This document shows, in pieces, positions 7,705 through 19,893 of a DNA stretch of 64,000 nucleotides. The stretch's first letter is position 1, and each line of letters starts with the position of its first letter. This DNA comes from Paenibacillus selenitireducens (lineage in GTDB: Bacteria; Bacillota; Bacilli; Paenibacillales; Paenibacillaceae). Both the position numbers and the translations under genes were made by a program. The notes below the pieces were generated by a model, which made no database searches, was not told where the DNA came from, and saw only the letters and a list, made by a program, of their open reading frames with translations. The stretch spans positions 27 to 64,026 of the forward strand of contig NZ_MSZX01000007.1 in the NCBI RefSeq assembly GCF_002021565.1. Direction: 5' to 3'.

Positions 7705-9333
7705 ATGATGAGGAGAAGACGTTCATTTCGTTCGGGAATCTTGTGTTTTATACTAGCACTAACCTTGTTGTCCGGTTGTTCTCCACAGGATGCCGAATCC
7801 AGTTCGCCTTCAGAATCCGCGAAACCGGCTCCACCCGCTGCTACGATGCCAGTGAAGACCGTCGCTGCTGAAATACATGAACAGCCTTCAACGGTGTATT
7901 ATGAAATTTTTGTGCGCAGCTTCTACGACTCGAACGGAGACGGGATTGGCGATTTGAACGGTGTAACTGCCAAGCTAGATTATCTGAAGGACCTCGGCAT
8001 AGGCGGGATATGGTTGATGCCGATCAATCCCTCTCCTAGCTATCACGGTTATGATGTAACCGACTACTATGGCATTAACCCGCAGTATGGAACGATGCAG
8101 GATTACACGAACTTGCTTCAAGAGGCACACAAGCGAGGCATTAAAGTCATCATGGATCTCGTGATCAATCACTCTAGCAATCAGCATCCATGGTTCAAAG
8201 ATGCGGCAGCAGATAAGAATAGTCCCTATCGCGACTGGTATACTTGGTCCAAACCCGGTGAAACTCTTGCGTCTGACGGGGCTACGGGTTCAAATCCATG
8301 GCACCCTTCCGGCAGCGACAACTATCTCGGGATATTCTGGGAAGGGATGCCTGATCTAAATATGGATAACCCTGAGGTTCGCCAAGAGATGATCAAGATT
8401 GGACAGTTCTGGTTGAAGCAAGGGGTAGACGGCTTCCGTCTGGATGCTGCCAAACATATCTATGAAGACTTCAAATCGGATGCATCAAACAAAGAAACGA
8501 TGAAGAAAAATCAAGCGTGGTGGCAAGCGTTCCGTCAAGGAATCAACGAAGTGAATCCGAACGCTTATCTCGTAGGCGAGGTGTGGGATTCAACCGCCAA
8601 AATCGGGCCGTTCCTAGATCAAGCCTTAGATTCTTGCTTCAACTTCGATCTATCCAAGACGATCCTGTCCACGGTACGATCAGAGCAGGCAACGGACATC
8701 GCTTTTAATCTCGAACGGATTTATGGATTCTACAATACTTCTTCAAAAGGAAAGTTTATCGATGCATCGTTCTTGACGAACCATGACCAGAATCGGGTGA
8801 TGTCTGATCTGGCCGATAACATGTATCATGCGAAAATGGCTGCTGCCATCCTTCTAACTTTACCGGGTAATCCCTTTATCTACTATGGGGAAGAGATCGG
8901 CATGACGGGAATGAAGCCTGATGAGCGAATTCGCGAGCCTATGCTGTGGTCCGATGAAAAAGATGCGGGTCAGACCACCTGGGAGCCATTTTTCTATAAC
9001 AAAGACACGAATATTGCGGTATCTAAGCAACTGCAAGATCCGAATTCTCTACTTCAGCATTACAAACAACTGATTACGTGGAGAAATGACCTGCCTGCGC
9101 TGCATAACGGTGATATCGCCTCTTATAAACTAGACAATTCGAGTCTCTTGGCCTATCAGCGTGTCACATCGCAAGAGAAAGTACTTGTCGTGCATAATCT
9201 GTCCAAGGACGTACAGACCGTTACGTTACCCGATGCAACTTTCACGAAGCTAGCCTTAACAAACAAATACGAAGCCTCCTTGCGAGGCACAACGTTGGAG
9301 CTGCCGCCGTATAGCAGCGTTATACTGAAGTAA
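7705..9333 (+). CDS. GH13 alpha-amylase lipoprotein
   Basis: About 542 residues. A basic start and hydrophobic stretch end in lipobox LLSGC, then a Pro/Ser-rich linker and the GH13 barrel. The four family motifs are present: DLVINH, GFRLDAAKH (nucleophile Asp), GEVWD (acid Glu) and TNHDQ. It should sit on the outer face of the membrane and cut maltodextrins for the adjacent transporter. I chose ATG 7705 because GGAG lies 9 bases upstream; GTG 7687 and ATG 7690 in the same frame are possible and add up to 6 residues. It starts shortly after malG and is probably in the same operon. Oligo-1,6-glucosidase-like specificity cannot be excluded. Confidence 0.88.
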   Translation: MMRRRRSFRSGILCFILALTLLSGCSPQDAESSSPSESAKPAPPAATMPVKTVAAEIHEQPSTVYYEIFVRSFYDSNGDGIGDLNGVTAKLDYLKDLGIGGIWLMPINPSPSYHGYDVTDYYGINPQYGTMQDYTNLLQEAHKRGIKVIMDLVINHSSNQHPWFKDAAADKNSPYRDWYTWSKPGETLASDGATGSNPWHPSGSDNYLGIFWEGMPDLNMDNPEVRQEMIKIGQFWLKQGVDGFRLDAAKHIYEDFKSDASNKETMKKNQAWWQAFRQGINEVNPNAYLVGEVWDSTAKIGPFLDQALDSCFNFDLSKTILSTVRSEQATDIAFNLERIYGFYNTSSKGKFIDASFLTNHDQNRVMSDLADNMYHAKMAAAILLTLPGNPFIYYGEEIGMTGMKPDERIREPMLWSDEKDAGQTTWEPFFYNKDTNIAVSKQLQDPNSLLQHYKQLITWRNDLPALHNGDIASYKLDNSSLLAYQRVTSQEKVLVVHNLSKDVQTVTLPDATFTKLALTNKYEASLRGTTLELPPYSSVILK

Positions 9334-9346
9334 GGAGACCGATACC

Positions 9347-11095
9347 ATGTTACTAGAAGCAATCTACCACCGCCCGAAGCAGAACTGGGCCTATGCCTAT
9401 GACAATCAAACCATTCATTTAAGAATTCGCACAAAACGTCGGGACGTTGAACGTGCAGAAGTCGTATACGGAGATAAATATTTGCCTTGGGACCAGATGT
9501 GTACGAAGGAAATGAGCGTTGTCGGACATGATGAACTATTCGATTACTGGCATGTCGAAGTAGAGCCTCCCTATCGTCGACTTAGTTATGGATTTAAGCT
9601 GCATGCCGGCGAAGAGACGATATGGCTTACCGAGCGTACACTTGGCAAGGAAGCACCGAACCAGCATCTTGGCAATTTTGAATTTCCGTTCTTAAATCCT
9701 GCGGATGTCTTTACACCGCCTGCCTGGGTCAAGGATGCAGTATTCTATCAGATCTTTCCCGAACGGTTCGCGAATGGCGATCCAGCGAATGATCCTGAAG
9801 GGGTTGAGCCTTGGGGCGGGAAACCTACCCCTTCCAACTTTTTCGGCGGCGATTTGCAAGGTGTGATCAACCATTTGGATTATATCGAAAAATTAGGTGT
9901 GAATGCGATTTACTTCACCCCTGTGTTCGAGGCGACGACTAATCACAAATACGATACCCAAGACTACATGAAAGTAGATCCGCATTTTGGAACGAATGAC
10001 ACGCTGAAAGAGCTTGTGAAGGCCTGCCATGCGCGAGGTATTCGCGTGCTGCTCGATGCGGTATTTAATCATAGCGGGCGTACCTTCGCTCCCTTCGTCG
10101 ATGTGATGGAAAAAGGAGCCGACTCCCCTTATGCCGACTGGTTCTATGTCCGGGAATATCCGCTGCGTGTTGTGGACGGAGTACCTACGTATGAGACGTT
10201 CGCTTTTGAACCGAAAATGCCGAAATTGAATACGGAAAATCCAGCGGTGAAGGCTTACCTACTGGATGTCGCAAGGTATTGGATCGAAGAAGTCGGCATT
10301 GACGGCTGGCGGCTAGACGTGGCGAATGAGGTAGACCATCAATTCTGGCGGGAGTTCCGTAAGGTCGTAAAATCGGTTAATCCGGAAGCTTATATTCTAG
10401 GGGAGTTATTCCACGAAGGCATGATGTGGTTGCAAGGCGACCAATTCGATGCGCTTATGAACTACCCTTTCACGGGAGCGGTACTGGATTTCTTCGTGAA
10501 CGGCAAAAACGACGGCGCTCAGTTTGCCGGGAAGATGTACGGTCAGTTATTCCGTTATCCGCACCAGGCTAATGAAGTTACGTTCAATTTGCTCGATAGC
10601 CATGATACCGAACGATTGTTGACCTTATGTAAAGGCGATGTTCAGAAAATGAAGCTGGCCGCGCTCTTCCAGCTCACTTTCTTAGGCGCACCTTGTATCT
10701 ATTACGGGGACGAGATCGGACTGTCAGGCTCTCATGATCCCGATTGCCGAAAATGTATGCCGTGGGATGACTCGGAATATGATCTGGATTTACTAGGGTT
10801 CTATCAGCGTACCATTGCACTGCGGCATCGTTACTCCGCCCTTCGCACGGGAAGCTTCAAGTTCCTGTATGCGAAGGAAGACGATACGCGGATCGCGTAT
10901 GAACGCCAAGACGACGAATCACACTTTATGATCATGATGAATGTGAAGAAGAAAGAGCGCGTCATTCAGCTTGCCCTCCCTGCGGGCGAATGGGTCGATG
11001 AAATCGGCGACGCTCGGATCCTCTCAACCGGCAAAAAGATGAAATTTTCGCTGCCTGCCTTTGGTGCCTTGGTATTGCGAAAGCTGGAATCGTAA
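9347..11095 (+). CDS. Neopullulanase / cyclomaltodextrinase-type GH13 enzyme
   Basis: A 582-residue protein with an N-terminal CBM34-like domain (about 1-125), a GH13 barrel and a C-terminal beta domain, the layout of the neopullulanase/maltogenic amylase subfamily. Motifs are DAVFNH, GWRLDVANE, GELFHEG and DSHDTER, with Asp, Glu and Asp in catalytic positions. There is no signal peptide, so it should act inside the cell on imported maltodextrins or cyclodextrins, complementing the lipoprotein amylase. AGGAG precedes the ATG by 9 bases, and the gene begins 13 bases after the amylase stop. It closes the operon before a bidirectional terminator. Confidence 0.9.
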   Translation: MLLEAIYHRPKQNWAYAYDNQTIHLRIRTKRRDVERAEVVYGDKYLPWDQMCTKEMSVVGHDELFDYWHVEVEPPYRRLSYGFKLHAGEETIWLTERTLGKEAPNQHLGNFEFPFLNPADVFTPPAWVKDAVFYQIFPERFANGDPANDPEGVEPWGGKPTPSNFFGGDLQGVINHLDYIEKLGVNAIYFTPVFEATTNHKYDTQDYMKVDPHFGTNDTLKELVKACHARGIRVLLDAVFNHSGRTFAPFVDVMEKGADSPYADWFYVREYPLRVVDGVPTYETFAFEPKMPKLNTENPAVKAYLLDVARYWIEEVGIDGWRLDVANEVDHQFWREFRKVVKSVNPEAYILGELFHEGMMWLQGDQFDALMNYPFTGAVLDFFVNGKNDGAQFAGKMYGQLFRYPHQANEVTFNLLDSHDTERLLTLCKGDVQKMKLAALFQLTFLGAPCIYYGDEIGLSGSHDPDCRKCMPWDDSEYDLDLLGFYQRTIALRHRYSALRTGSFKFLYAKEDDTRIAYERQDDESHFMIMMNVKKKERVIQLALPAGEWVDEIGDARILSTGKKMKFSLPAFGALVLRKLES

Positions 11096-11120
11096 TATTA
11101 TCTATAAAAACTTGAATGCA

Positions 11121-11171
11121 AAAGAGCTATCCCTCTTGTAGATCTCTCTACGACGGGTAATAGCTCTTTTT
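11121..11171. terminator. Bidirectional terminator between convergent sugar operons
   Basis: AAAGAGCTAT and ATAGCTCTTT form a 10-bp stem enclosing a smaller stem (GTAGA/TCTAC), with T-runs on both sides. It can stop the rightward maltodextrin operon and the leftward second ABC operon. Confidence 0.8.
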
Positions 11172-11251
11172 GTTATATATCGCATCTACCCTTTGTAGAT
11201 TTCTCTATTACGGTAGCAGCTCTGTTTGCCTTGTGCTGCATCTACCCTTTG
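11127..11251. repeat. Imperfect ~57-bp tandem duplication covering the terminator
   Basis: GCATCTACCCTTTG occurs perfectly at 11182-11195 and 11238-11251, and the sequence between repeats the terminator region with changes (TGTAGATCTCTCTA versus TGTAGATTTCTCTA). The second copy includes the last codons and TAG stop of the leftward permease gene. The first copy keeps the better hairpin. Confidence 0.65.
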
Positions 11252-12069
11252 ATACTGCCTGCCGCAACACCCTCAATGATCTTTTTCTGCAAAATCGCAT
11301 AAATGATGATCACCGGTACGATGCTGATCGTAATGGAGGCCGTAAGCGCCCCGTAGTTCATATTGAATTGATCTGCAAAAGCGACAATCGCAACGGGAAG
11401 CGTTCGTAACTGTTGGGTAGAGAGAAATAGGTTCGCCAGGATGAACTCGTTCCAATGATTAATGAAGTTTAATATAAACACCGTTACAAGCGTCGGCATC
11501 GTCAGCGGAATGACGATTTTGCCGAGAATGCCATAAATCGATAGACCATCAACAACGCCCGCTTCTTCCAGCTCCCTTGGAATGGATTTCAGAAAGGCAG
11601 CAATGACAAATACGGTTAGCGGAATACCAAAGGCAGTATAGGGAATGATGAGTGCCAGCGGTGTATTGTAGAGACCTATATCCTTAACCATAATATACAA
11701 AGGGATCAACAAAGATGCTGGCGGAATCAACAACGAGATGAGTAAGAATCCATAGACCCATTTCCCATAAGTCGGAAATTTCATGCGCGTAATTGCAAAT
11801 GCGATGGCCGTGGACAATAGTAGGGTCGCTACCGTCGCCGTGATACTAATATATAAGCTGTTAAAAAAATATCTACCAAACAACGAGTTGGATAGCGCAT
11901 TCGTATAATTTTCAAAATAAAATTCGTGTGGGAAGCCCCATGGGTTAGTAGTAATCTCGGAGTTGTTCTTTAAGGAGGCATTCACGACAAAAAACAACGG
12001 GTACAATACGACAATCACATAAATAATTAAAACGACATGGGGGACGATGCCTCTCGCACGATAACTCAT
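11242..12069 (-). CDS. Carbohydrate ABC transporter permease (MalG-like, second CUT1 system)
   Basis: A 275-residue permease with six predicted membrane spans and the EAA loop ELEEAGVVDGLSIYG near residue 165. It is the last gene of a leftward operon (binding protein, permease 1, permease 2). Its start overlaps the stop of the upstream permease by 4 bases. It belongs to the CUT1 family that imports di- and oligosaccharides or glycosides; the substrate is not predictable from the permease. No dedicated ATPase is present, so a shared MsmX-type ATPase is likely. Confidence 0.88.
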   Translation of the reverse strand: MSYRARGIVPHVVLIIYVIVVLYPLFFVVNASLKNNSEITTNPWGFPHEFYFENYTNALSNSLFGRYFFNSLYISITATVATLLLSTAIAFAITRMKFPTYGKWVYGFLLISLLIPPASLLIPLYIMVKDIGLYNTPLALIIPYTAFGIPLTVFVIAAFLKSIPRELEEAGVVDGLSIYGILGKIVIPLTMPTLVTVFILNFINHWNEFILANLFLSTQQLRTLPVAIVAFADQFNMNYGALTASITISIVPVIIIYAILQKKIIEGVAAGSIKG

Positions 12070-12953
12070 ACCTCATCCGCTCCCTTCCTTCTTCTGGTGA
12101 GCAAGTGGAAAATAAGCGAGATGATCGCCGTAAAGACGCAGATGATGATCGAGATTGCATTGGCATACCCAAAGTCGCTATAGGAGTAGGCTTGTTTGTA
12201 CATGTATGTCGCCATAACCTCGGAGCTTCCAAATGGACCCCCGTTCGTCATAATGAGGACAATATCCAATGCCTTCATCGCTCCTGTAATGGAGAGCAGC
12301 ATGACCACAATAATTACCGGCCGAATAAGCGGAATGGTCAAAAGCCATGCTTTGCGCCATCCCACCGCTCCATCCATCGTTCCCGCCTCCAAAATCTCTC
12401 TTGGGACCGCGAAGATCGCTGCGAGCACCAATACGATATAGAACCCTGTCCACTGCCATGCATTGGTCACCAGTATCGCAAGCATTGAGGTATCAGGGTC
12501 TCCCAGCCATAACCTCGTGAGCGATTCCAATCCCAACACCTTCAAAATTTGATTCATCAAACCGGCATCCGGCTGATAGACAAATTGCCATATGACGGCG
12601 ACCGCCGCTGTCGATAGAATGCTCGGCAAATACACGGTCACCTTATAGAACTCCAGCAACCGACGTACACCGCTCACAAGAATCGAAATAATCACGATAA
12701 CCGGCACTTGAATGAATACGGAAAACAAGACAAAATAAATATTATTTTTGAGGGCAATCCAAAACTGCTCGTCGCTAAGCGCTTTAGCAAAATTATCAAA
12801 GCCGTTATAGACCGGCTCATTGATTCCATTCCAGCTTGTAACGGAATACTGTAAGGAATTCAACAACGGAAGAATATAAAATGTCGCGTACATCACTAAG
12901 GCGGGAACGACGAAGAGGAAAAACGCGAAATGATTACGGAATATTTTGTTCAT
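12066..12953 (-). CDS. Carbohydrate ABC transporter permease (MalF-like, second CUT1 system)
   Basis: A 295-residue, six-span permease with EAA loop EILEAGTMDGAVGW near residue 195. It lacks the extra N-terminal membrane region of the maltodextrin MalF and resembles MsmF/LacF/UgpA-type proteins. It is preceded by the binding-protein gene with a hairpin in between, and overlaps the next permease gene by 4 bases. With its partner it forms the transmembrane channel. Confidence 0.88.
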   Translation of the reverse strand: MNKIFRNHFAFFLFVVPALVMYATFYILPLLNSLQYSVTSWNGINEPVYNGFDNFAKALSDEQFWIALKNNIYFVLFSVFIQVPVIVIISILVSGVRRLLEFYKVTVYLPSILSTAAVAVIWQFVYQPDAGLMNQILKVLGLESLTRLWLGDPDTSMLAILVTNAWQWTGFYIVLVLAAIFAVPREILEAGTMDGAVGWRKAWLLTIPLIRPVIIVVMLLSITGAMKALDIVLIMTNGGPFGSSEVMATYMYKQAYSYSDFGYANAISIIICVFTAIISLIFHLLTRRRKGADEV

Positions 12954-12978
12954 ATCAAATCACCTGTCTCATAAGGCT

Positions 12979-13016
12979 GAATCGGGAGGGTTCTTTAGGA
13001 AACGCTCTCCCGATTC
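12979..13016 (-). promoter_or_regulatory. Intercistronic hairpin after the second sugar-binding-protein gene
   Basis: GAATCGGGAG and CTCCCGATTC form a perfect 10-bp stem with an 18-nt loop between the binding-protein gene and its first permease, with no T-run. It sits in the same place as the hairpin after malE and has the same likely role in differential expression. Confidence 0.65.
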
Positions 13017-13029
13017 GCTTACTTCATCC

Positions 13030-14442
13030 TTATTTCGCTGCAGCGTTATCTGCGTCTTGTGCTTTTTGCACCTTCTCAGCTGCTTTCTCCGGTGTAACTT
13101 TGCCGCCTAACAATTCTTGAACCGTCGTCTCGAGCGTCACTTTCACTTTTGTCGATACGAGTGAATCGAATGCAGGGAATGCGCTCTTCGCCGTTCCTTG
13201 GGCTTCGCCCACCGATTTAACAATCTCGCTCGCTCCTTGCACATCGCTGACACCTTTCATCGCAGGGATGCGGCTTGTTTCGACCAAAGCAAGCTTCTGC
13301 TGCTCCACATTGAAGTAGTTCTTAATAAAAGCTTTGATGGCTTTCATTTCATTCTCGTTCGCCGTGGCCGAGAAGCCATACCCTGAAGACCAACCGCCGT
13401 TAATGTATCCGTCGCCAGGACCACCGACATCCGGGAAGCGGAAGTAACCTGCTGCGTCTTTGATTGTTGAGGTATCGCCGATGATTGCGTTAATCGCCCA
13501 ACTGCCATCGAAAAGCATTGCTGCTTTACCTGTATAGAAATTCGCTTGGCCTTGCGCATATTTCAAGCCCAATACGTTCTTGTCAATGTAGCCCTTATCC
13601 TTCAACTCTTTGAGGCGCTTCATGGCATCGACGACCGGTGCATCCGTCCATTTCGTCTTTCCTGTGGCAAAGCCCTCTTGGATCTCAGGTCCACCCAGAC
13701 CAACGAACAACGAGTTCAGCAGCATGTTCGCAGCCCAACCGTCTCCCGCGCCTGCACCCAGTGCAATCGGCGTGATCCCTTTCGCCTTCAACGCTTCACA
13801 TACAGCAAGGAACTCATCCCATGTCTTAGGCACCTGCACTCCTGCATCCTCGAATAATTTCTTATTGTAGAAGAAGCCCTCGATGAATCCGGATTCAGGA
13901 AGACCGTAAACTTTCCCATCAATCGTAAATTCCCGAAGACTGAAGAAGGAATCGGCAATGCCCAGCTCGCTCAATATATCATTCAGTGCCAAAAGGCGCC
14001 CTGCCTTCGAATAGTTCTTCGTATCGTCTCCCCCGAAGAGGCTAAAAACAGGTGGCTGCGTGCCTGCTTGCATCTCGGCTTTGAGTTTTACGTTCCGGTT
14101 AACCGTATCCTCGACGCCATCAAGTTCAAATTTCAACCCAGGTACTTCCGCTTCCGTCTTCTTCGCAACATTTTGCAGCTGTTCTAATGTTTTCTTCGCT
14201 GTATCGCGCACATTAATATGCCGGAGAATAACTTTGAAGTCTTCAACCTTAGGCGGTTCTGGAGCTGGAGTTGGGGCTGGGTCCTTCTTCTCTTCAGTCG
14301 TTGGCGTCTTCGTCTCTACATTGGTCTTCGTCTCTGGCTTCTTCTCCTCTGTTGCTGTCTTGCTGCCTCCGCATGCGGACAATGCTAAGGCGAGCACAAG
14401 CACGGACGCAAGCATCAGGGAAAGGCTTCTTCTTTTTTTCAT
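13030..14442 (-). CDS. Sugar ABC transporter substrate-binding lipoprotein (second CUT1 system)
   Basis: A 470-residue family 1 binding protein. Lipobox LSAC follows a hydrophobic signal, then a long linker rich in Thr, Lys, Glu and Pro (about residues 25-70), then the binding fold. The middle section (TWDEFLAVCEALKAKGITPI) is typical of MsmE/UgpB-like proteins. ATG 14442 is chosen because GGGAGG lies 8 bases upstream; an upstream in-frame ATG has no such site. The operon has no sugar hydrolase or regulator of its own next to it, so the substrate is open. Its position beside the maltodextrin genes hints at an alpha-glucoside or oligosaccharide. Confidence 0.87.
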   Translation of the reverse strand: MKKRRSLSLMLASVLVLALALSACGGSKTATEEKKPETKTNVETKTPTTEEKKDPAPTPAPEPPKVEDFKVILRHINVRDTAKKTLEQLQNVAKKTEAEVPGLKFELDGVEDTVNRNVKLKAEMQAGTQPPVFSLFGGDDTKNYSKAGRLLALNDILSELGIADSFFSLREFTIDGKVYGLPESGFIEGFFYNKKLFEDAGVQVPKTWDEFLAVCEALKAKGITPIALGAGAGDGWAANMLLNSLFVGLGGPEIQEGFATGKTKWTDAPVVDAMKRLKELKDKGYIDKNVLGLKYAQGQANFYTGKAAMLFDGSWAINAIIGDTSTIKDAAGYFRFPDVGGPGDGYINGGWSSGYGFSATANENEMKAIKAFIKNYFNVEQQKLALVETSRIPAMKGVSDVQGASEIVKSVGEAQGTAKSAFPAFDSLVSTKVKVTLETTVQELLGGKVTPEKAAEKVQKAQDADNAAAK

Positions 14443-14591
14443 CTGTACAACCTCCCAATTAATAATAGTCATGCTAAAAACTTTCTTTAAGGCTGACTAA
14501 CTTTTTTTCTATACATAGATATTACAGTTCGGCCCAAAATAGCATGGATATTTTTCAATTGTGAGGGCGAAATTTCTACTATTTCGCAAAA

Positions 14592-14620
14592 AAGCTGATA
14601 GACCATGGGTCTACCAGCTT
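14592..14620 (-). terminator. Terminator downstream of ligA (second of two)
   Basis: On the minus strand AAGCTGGTAGACC and GGTCTATCAGCTT pair over 13 bp (one G-U) with a 3-nt loop, followed by a run of T. It insulates the second sugar operon from readthrough out of ligA. Confidence 0.8.
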
Positions 14621-14635
14621 GTTCTTCATTTCTAT

Positions 14636-14677
14636 AAAAAGAAGCCTGAGAGAGAACTCTATCCCTCAAAGGCTTCT
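14636..14677 (-). terminator. Terminator directly after ligA
   Basis: On the minus strand AGAAGCC pairs with GGCTTCT, with an inner TGAG/CTCA extension, followed by TTTTTAT. It begins 13 bases past the ligA stop. With the next hairpin it makes a double terminator. Confidence 0.75.
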
Positions 14678-14689
14678 GTTGTGTATGTT

Positions 14690-16726
<2,037 letters not shown>

Positions 16727-16732
16727 CTACAT

Positions 16733-19096
16733 TTATACTTTCGTAATTGGAGCAAAGCCAGCGAGTAGACGTTTGACGCCAACTGGTGCCGGAAAAGCGA
16801 TTTGCAGCTCCATATCATTGCCTGTTCCTTTGACGGCCACAATAACACCTGTGCCCCATTTGCCGTGTGCGACCTTATCCCCTGTCTGGAAGGATTGTGC
16901 GCCGCCCGCACTGCCTGCTGCCGAAGCAGCCGGCTTCGCCGCATCCATCGAAGAGGTCACCGTGACACGTCCAGAGGAAGAGGTCACGCCACCTCGGTTA
17001 CCAAACCCACCTGCACTGGATGATCCGCCGCCAAAGCCTGTATTGGCACCGCCTCGATTTCCAAAACCGTTGCCTCCACGACTTCCTAGTCCAGAACCAA
17101 AGGTCGATACATCCCGTCCGAATCGGTCGCGCGACATGGAAGAACCATTGGAATCCAGAAGATCTTCCGGGATTTCCCGCAAGAACCGCGAAGGCGCATT
17201 GCTTGTGGTCCGACCGAATAGTGTACGCATCCGTGCGCTCGTTAAGAACAATTGCTTCTCGGCACGTGTAATTCCAACATAGGCCAGACGGCGTTCTTCT
17301 TCTAATTCTTCATCATCGTTAAAAGCTCGGCTGTGAGGGAATACCCCTTCTTCCAGTCCAATAATGAAAACCGTCGGGAACTCCAGACCCTTCGCACTAT
17401 GCATTGTCATTAGTACAACCGCATCCTTCACTTCCTCTTCCTCATCATCACCTAAGGAGTCGATATCGGCAATCAGAGCGAGGTCTGTTAAGAAGGCTAC
17501 GAGTGATTTATCTTCATTATTCTTCTCGAACTCTTGCGTTACCGACAAGAACTCATCAATATTCTCCATACGCGCTCGGGATTCCAACGTGTTTTCACGC
17601 TGCAATTCCAGCTTGTATTCCGTCATTTCAAGCACTTTCTCCGTTAATTCGGTGACAGATAGGAAATCTTGCATCCGATTTAGTTGCTCGATCATATCCC
17701 GGAAGTCGCGCAGCGTCCCTTTGGTACGAACAGCGATATCGATATCATCCATATTCTCAATGGCTTGATACATCGATTGATCGCGTCTGATCGCAGCCGT
17801 ATCGAGCTTGGCAAGCGTCGTATCGCCGATTCCGCGCTTCGGCACGTTAATAACGCGGTTAAGACTAATATCGTCGCTAGGATTCGAGATTAGACGTAGG
17901 TAGGCCAAAATATCTTTGATCTCTTTACGGTCATAGAACTTCGTACCGCCCACGATTTGATAAGGAATTTCCGATTTGATGAGAATTTCCTCGATGACCC
18001 GGGATTGCGCATTCGTACGGTATAGAATCGCATGATTCTGATACTGCTTGCCCTGATCATAATTCTTTCGAATCTCACGTGTAATGAAATAACCTTCATC
18101 ATGCTCTGAATCGGCTTGGTAATGCGTAATCTTGGAGCCTTCCCCTTGATCCGTCCACAGCTTCTTCGGTTTACGTCCTGTATTGTTCTTGATGACCTCA
18201 TTCGCTGCATTCAGAATGTTCGCTGTGGAACGATAGTTCTGCTCCAACAGAATAGTCGTTGCATTCGGATAATCCTCTTCGAAATTCAGAATGTTCGTAA
18301 TGTCGGCCCCGCGCCAGCGATAGATCGACTGATCGCTATCCCCTACAACGCACACATTATGATGCGCGTCTGCCAACATACGAACGAGCATGTATTGCGC
18401 ACGGTTCGTATCTTGATACTCATCGACATGGATGTATTTGAATTTTTTCTGATAAAAATCAAGAACTTCAGGCACTTCCTTGAACAGTTGAATGGTGGTC
18501 ATGATGAGATCATCGAAGTCGAGCGCGTTATTGCTACGGAGTCTTTTTTGATACATGGTGTATACTTTCGCCACGATACCTTCGAAATAATCTCCGATCT
18601 TCTGCTCATATTGCTGAGGCGTAATGAGTTCATTCTTCGCTGTGCTCATCACAGCTTGAACCGCCTTCGGTTCATGTTTCTTCGTATCGATATTCATTTC
18701 CTTCATACAGTTACGAATGACAGATAATTGGTCTGTCGAATCCAAAATGGAAAAATTCGAAGTGAAACCGATTCGTTCGATATCTTTGCGCAAAATCCGT
18801 ACGCACATCGAGTGAAACGTCGATACCCAAATATCGCGTCCGTCCGGACCGACTAATTTCGATACCCGTTCTTGCATTTCGCGCGCTGCTTTATTCGTAA
18901 ATGTGATCGCGAGAATGCTCCATGGCGGCGCTTTGCGCGTTGCAATGAGATAGGCAATCCGGTGCGTAAGCACACGTGTCTTCCCACTCCCCGCGCCAGC
19001 CATAATTAACAGTGGACCTTCGGTTGCTTCCACCGCTTTACGCTGCTCTGGATTTAATCGCGCTACCGCTTCATGTATATTAATGGATTCATGCAT
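16733..19096 (-). CDS. pcrA: ATP-dependent DNA helicase PcrA (UvrD/Rep family)
   Basis: A 787-residue SF1A helicase. Walker A AGAGSGKT lies near residue 35, the [10 protein letters not shown] motif II near 230, and later motifs ([38 protein letters not shown]) are in order. A Gly/Ser-rich linker of about 60 residues near 670-730 leads to a C-terminal segment that in PcrA binds RNA polymerase. It unwinds DNA in repair and removes obstacles from forks. GGGAGGAG lies 8 bases before the ATG. It is in an operon with pcrB upstream and ligA downstream. Confidence 0.97.
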   Translation of the reverse strand: MHESINIHEAVARLNPEQRKAVEATEGPLLIMAGAGSGKTRVLTHRIAYLIATRKAPPWSILAITFTNKAAREMQERVSKLVGPDGRDIWVSTFHSMCVRILRKDIERIGFTSNFSILDSTDQLSVIRNCMKEMNIDTKKHEPKAVQAVMSTAKNELITPQQYEQKIGDYFEGIVAKVYTMYQKRLRSNNALDFDDLIMTTIQLFKEVPEVLDFYQKKFKYIHVDEYQDTNRAQYMLVRMLADAHHNVCVVGDSDQSIYRWRGADITNILNFEEDYPNATTILLEQNYRSTANILNAANEVIKNNTGRKPKKLWTDQGEGSKITHYQADSEHDEGYFITREIRKNYDQGKQYQNHAILYRTNAQSRVIEEILIKSEIPYQIVGGTKFYDRKEIKDILAYLRLISNPSDDISLNRVINVPKRGIGDTTLAKLDTAAIRRDQSMYQAIENMDDIDIAVRTKGTLRDFRDMIEQLNRMQDFLSVTELTEKVLEMTEYKLELQRENTLESRARMENIDEFLSVTQEFEKNNEDKSLVAFLTDLALIADIDSLGDDEEEEVKDAVVLMTMHSAKGLEFPTVFIIGLEEGVFPHSRAFNDDEELEEERRLAYVGITRAEKQLFLTSARMRTLFGRTTSNAPSRFLREIPEDLLDSNGSSMSRDRFGRDVSTFGSGLGSRGGNGFGNRGGANTGFGGGSSSAGGFGNRGGVTSSSGRVTVTSSMDAAKPAASAAGSAGGAQSFQTGDKVAHGKWGTGVIVAVKGTGNDMELQIAFPAPVGVKRLLAGFAPITKV

Positions 19097-19117
19097 AAGA
19101 TCATGCTCCTCCCCAAT

Positions 19118-19819
19118 CTATCGTTCATTATTCACCCGGACCGCTTCCACGGTCTGAAGGGCTTGCTCCAAGTTATCATATAAAATGTTACCTACAATAA
19201 TAGTGTCTGCAGATGCTGCGGCTTGACGCGCTTGTTCTAGGTTCGTGATTCCCCCGCCATAGAACAACTGAGCTTGATGCAGCTTATTGCGAACTTGACG
19301 CACTAAGTCCATATCCCCAAACGTCCCGCTGTATTCCACGTACACAATCGGCAATCGCATCAGTCGATCCGCCACTTGGGCATAGGCAATGACATCCGAA
19401 GCTTCAAGCTCGGTCAGCGCCTCCGTTAGTTTAGCAACGGTAGCATCCGCATTTAATACGATATATCCTTCCGAGGAGACCATCTCCCAAGGGAGCATGC
19501 TCCCGAACTCGCGAACCGCGCGTTGCTGATGGCCAATAAGCCAATCTGAATTTTTCGTATTCAACACCATCGGAATCAGATAATGATCAAAACCCGGCAC
19601 AGCCGCCTCTTCATCGGATACTTCCAATACGCAAGGAACTTCATATTGCCGAATTCGCGACAATAAATCAACAGTATTATCGAACGTGACGCCAGTCGAA
19701 CCTCCGACAAGGATTGCGTCTGTTCCGGACATGCAGATCTTGTCCAGCGCTTCATCGCTGATAGTTCGTTCTGGATCTAGCTTAAACATGTGCCTCCACG
19801 GCATGAATTGTTGTCCCAC
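19118..19819 (-). CDS. pcrB: Heptaprenylglyceryl phosphate synthase PcrB
   Basis: A 233-residue TIM-barrel protein. Signature pieces are DAILVGGSTGVT, YVEYSGTFGD and FYGGGITNLEQA. In Bacillus-group bacteria it joins heptaprenyl diphosphate to glycerol-1-phosphate, making an archaeal-type ether lipid precursor. The start is GTG at 19819 with GGAGG 7 bases upstream. It heads the pcrB-pcrA-ligA operon, 21 bases before pcrA, and has its own near-consensus promoter with an adjacent palindrome. Confidence 0.93.
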   Translation of the reverse strand: MGQQFMPWRHMFKLDPERTISDEALDKICMSGTDAILVGGSTGVTFDNTVDLLSRIRQYEVPCVLEVSDEEAAVPGFDHYLIPMVLNTKNSDWLIGHQQRAVREFGSMLPWEMVSSEGYIVLNADATVAKLTEALTELEASDVIAYAQVADRLMRLPIVYVEYSGTFGDMDLVRQVRNKLHQAQLFYGGGITNLEQARQAAASADTIIVGNILYDNLEQALQTVEAVRVNNER

Positions 19820-19864
19820 GGGTGTTCCTCCATCCGTTATAGAAACCTAACCTCTAACAGAATA

Positions 19865-19893
19865 AGTCTAAGGTACTGAAAGGGTTGTGTCAA
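19865..19893 (-). promoter_or_regulatory. pcrB-pcrA-ligA promoter
   Basis: On the minus strand a perfect TTGACA is followed after 17 bp by TAGACT, about 40 bp upstream of the pcrB start. Confidence 0.7.
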
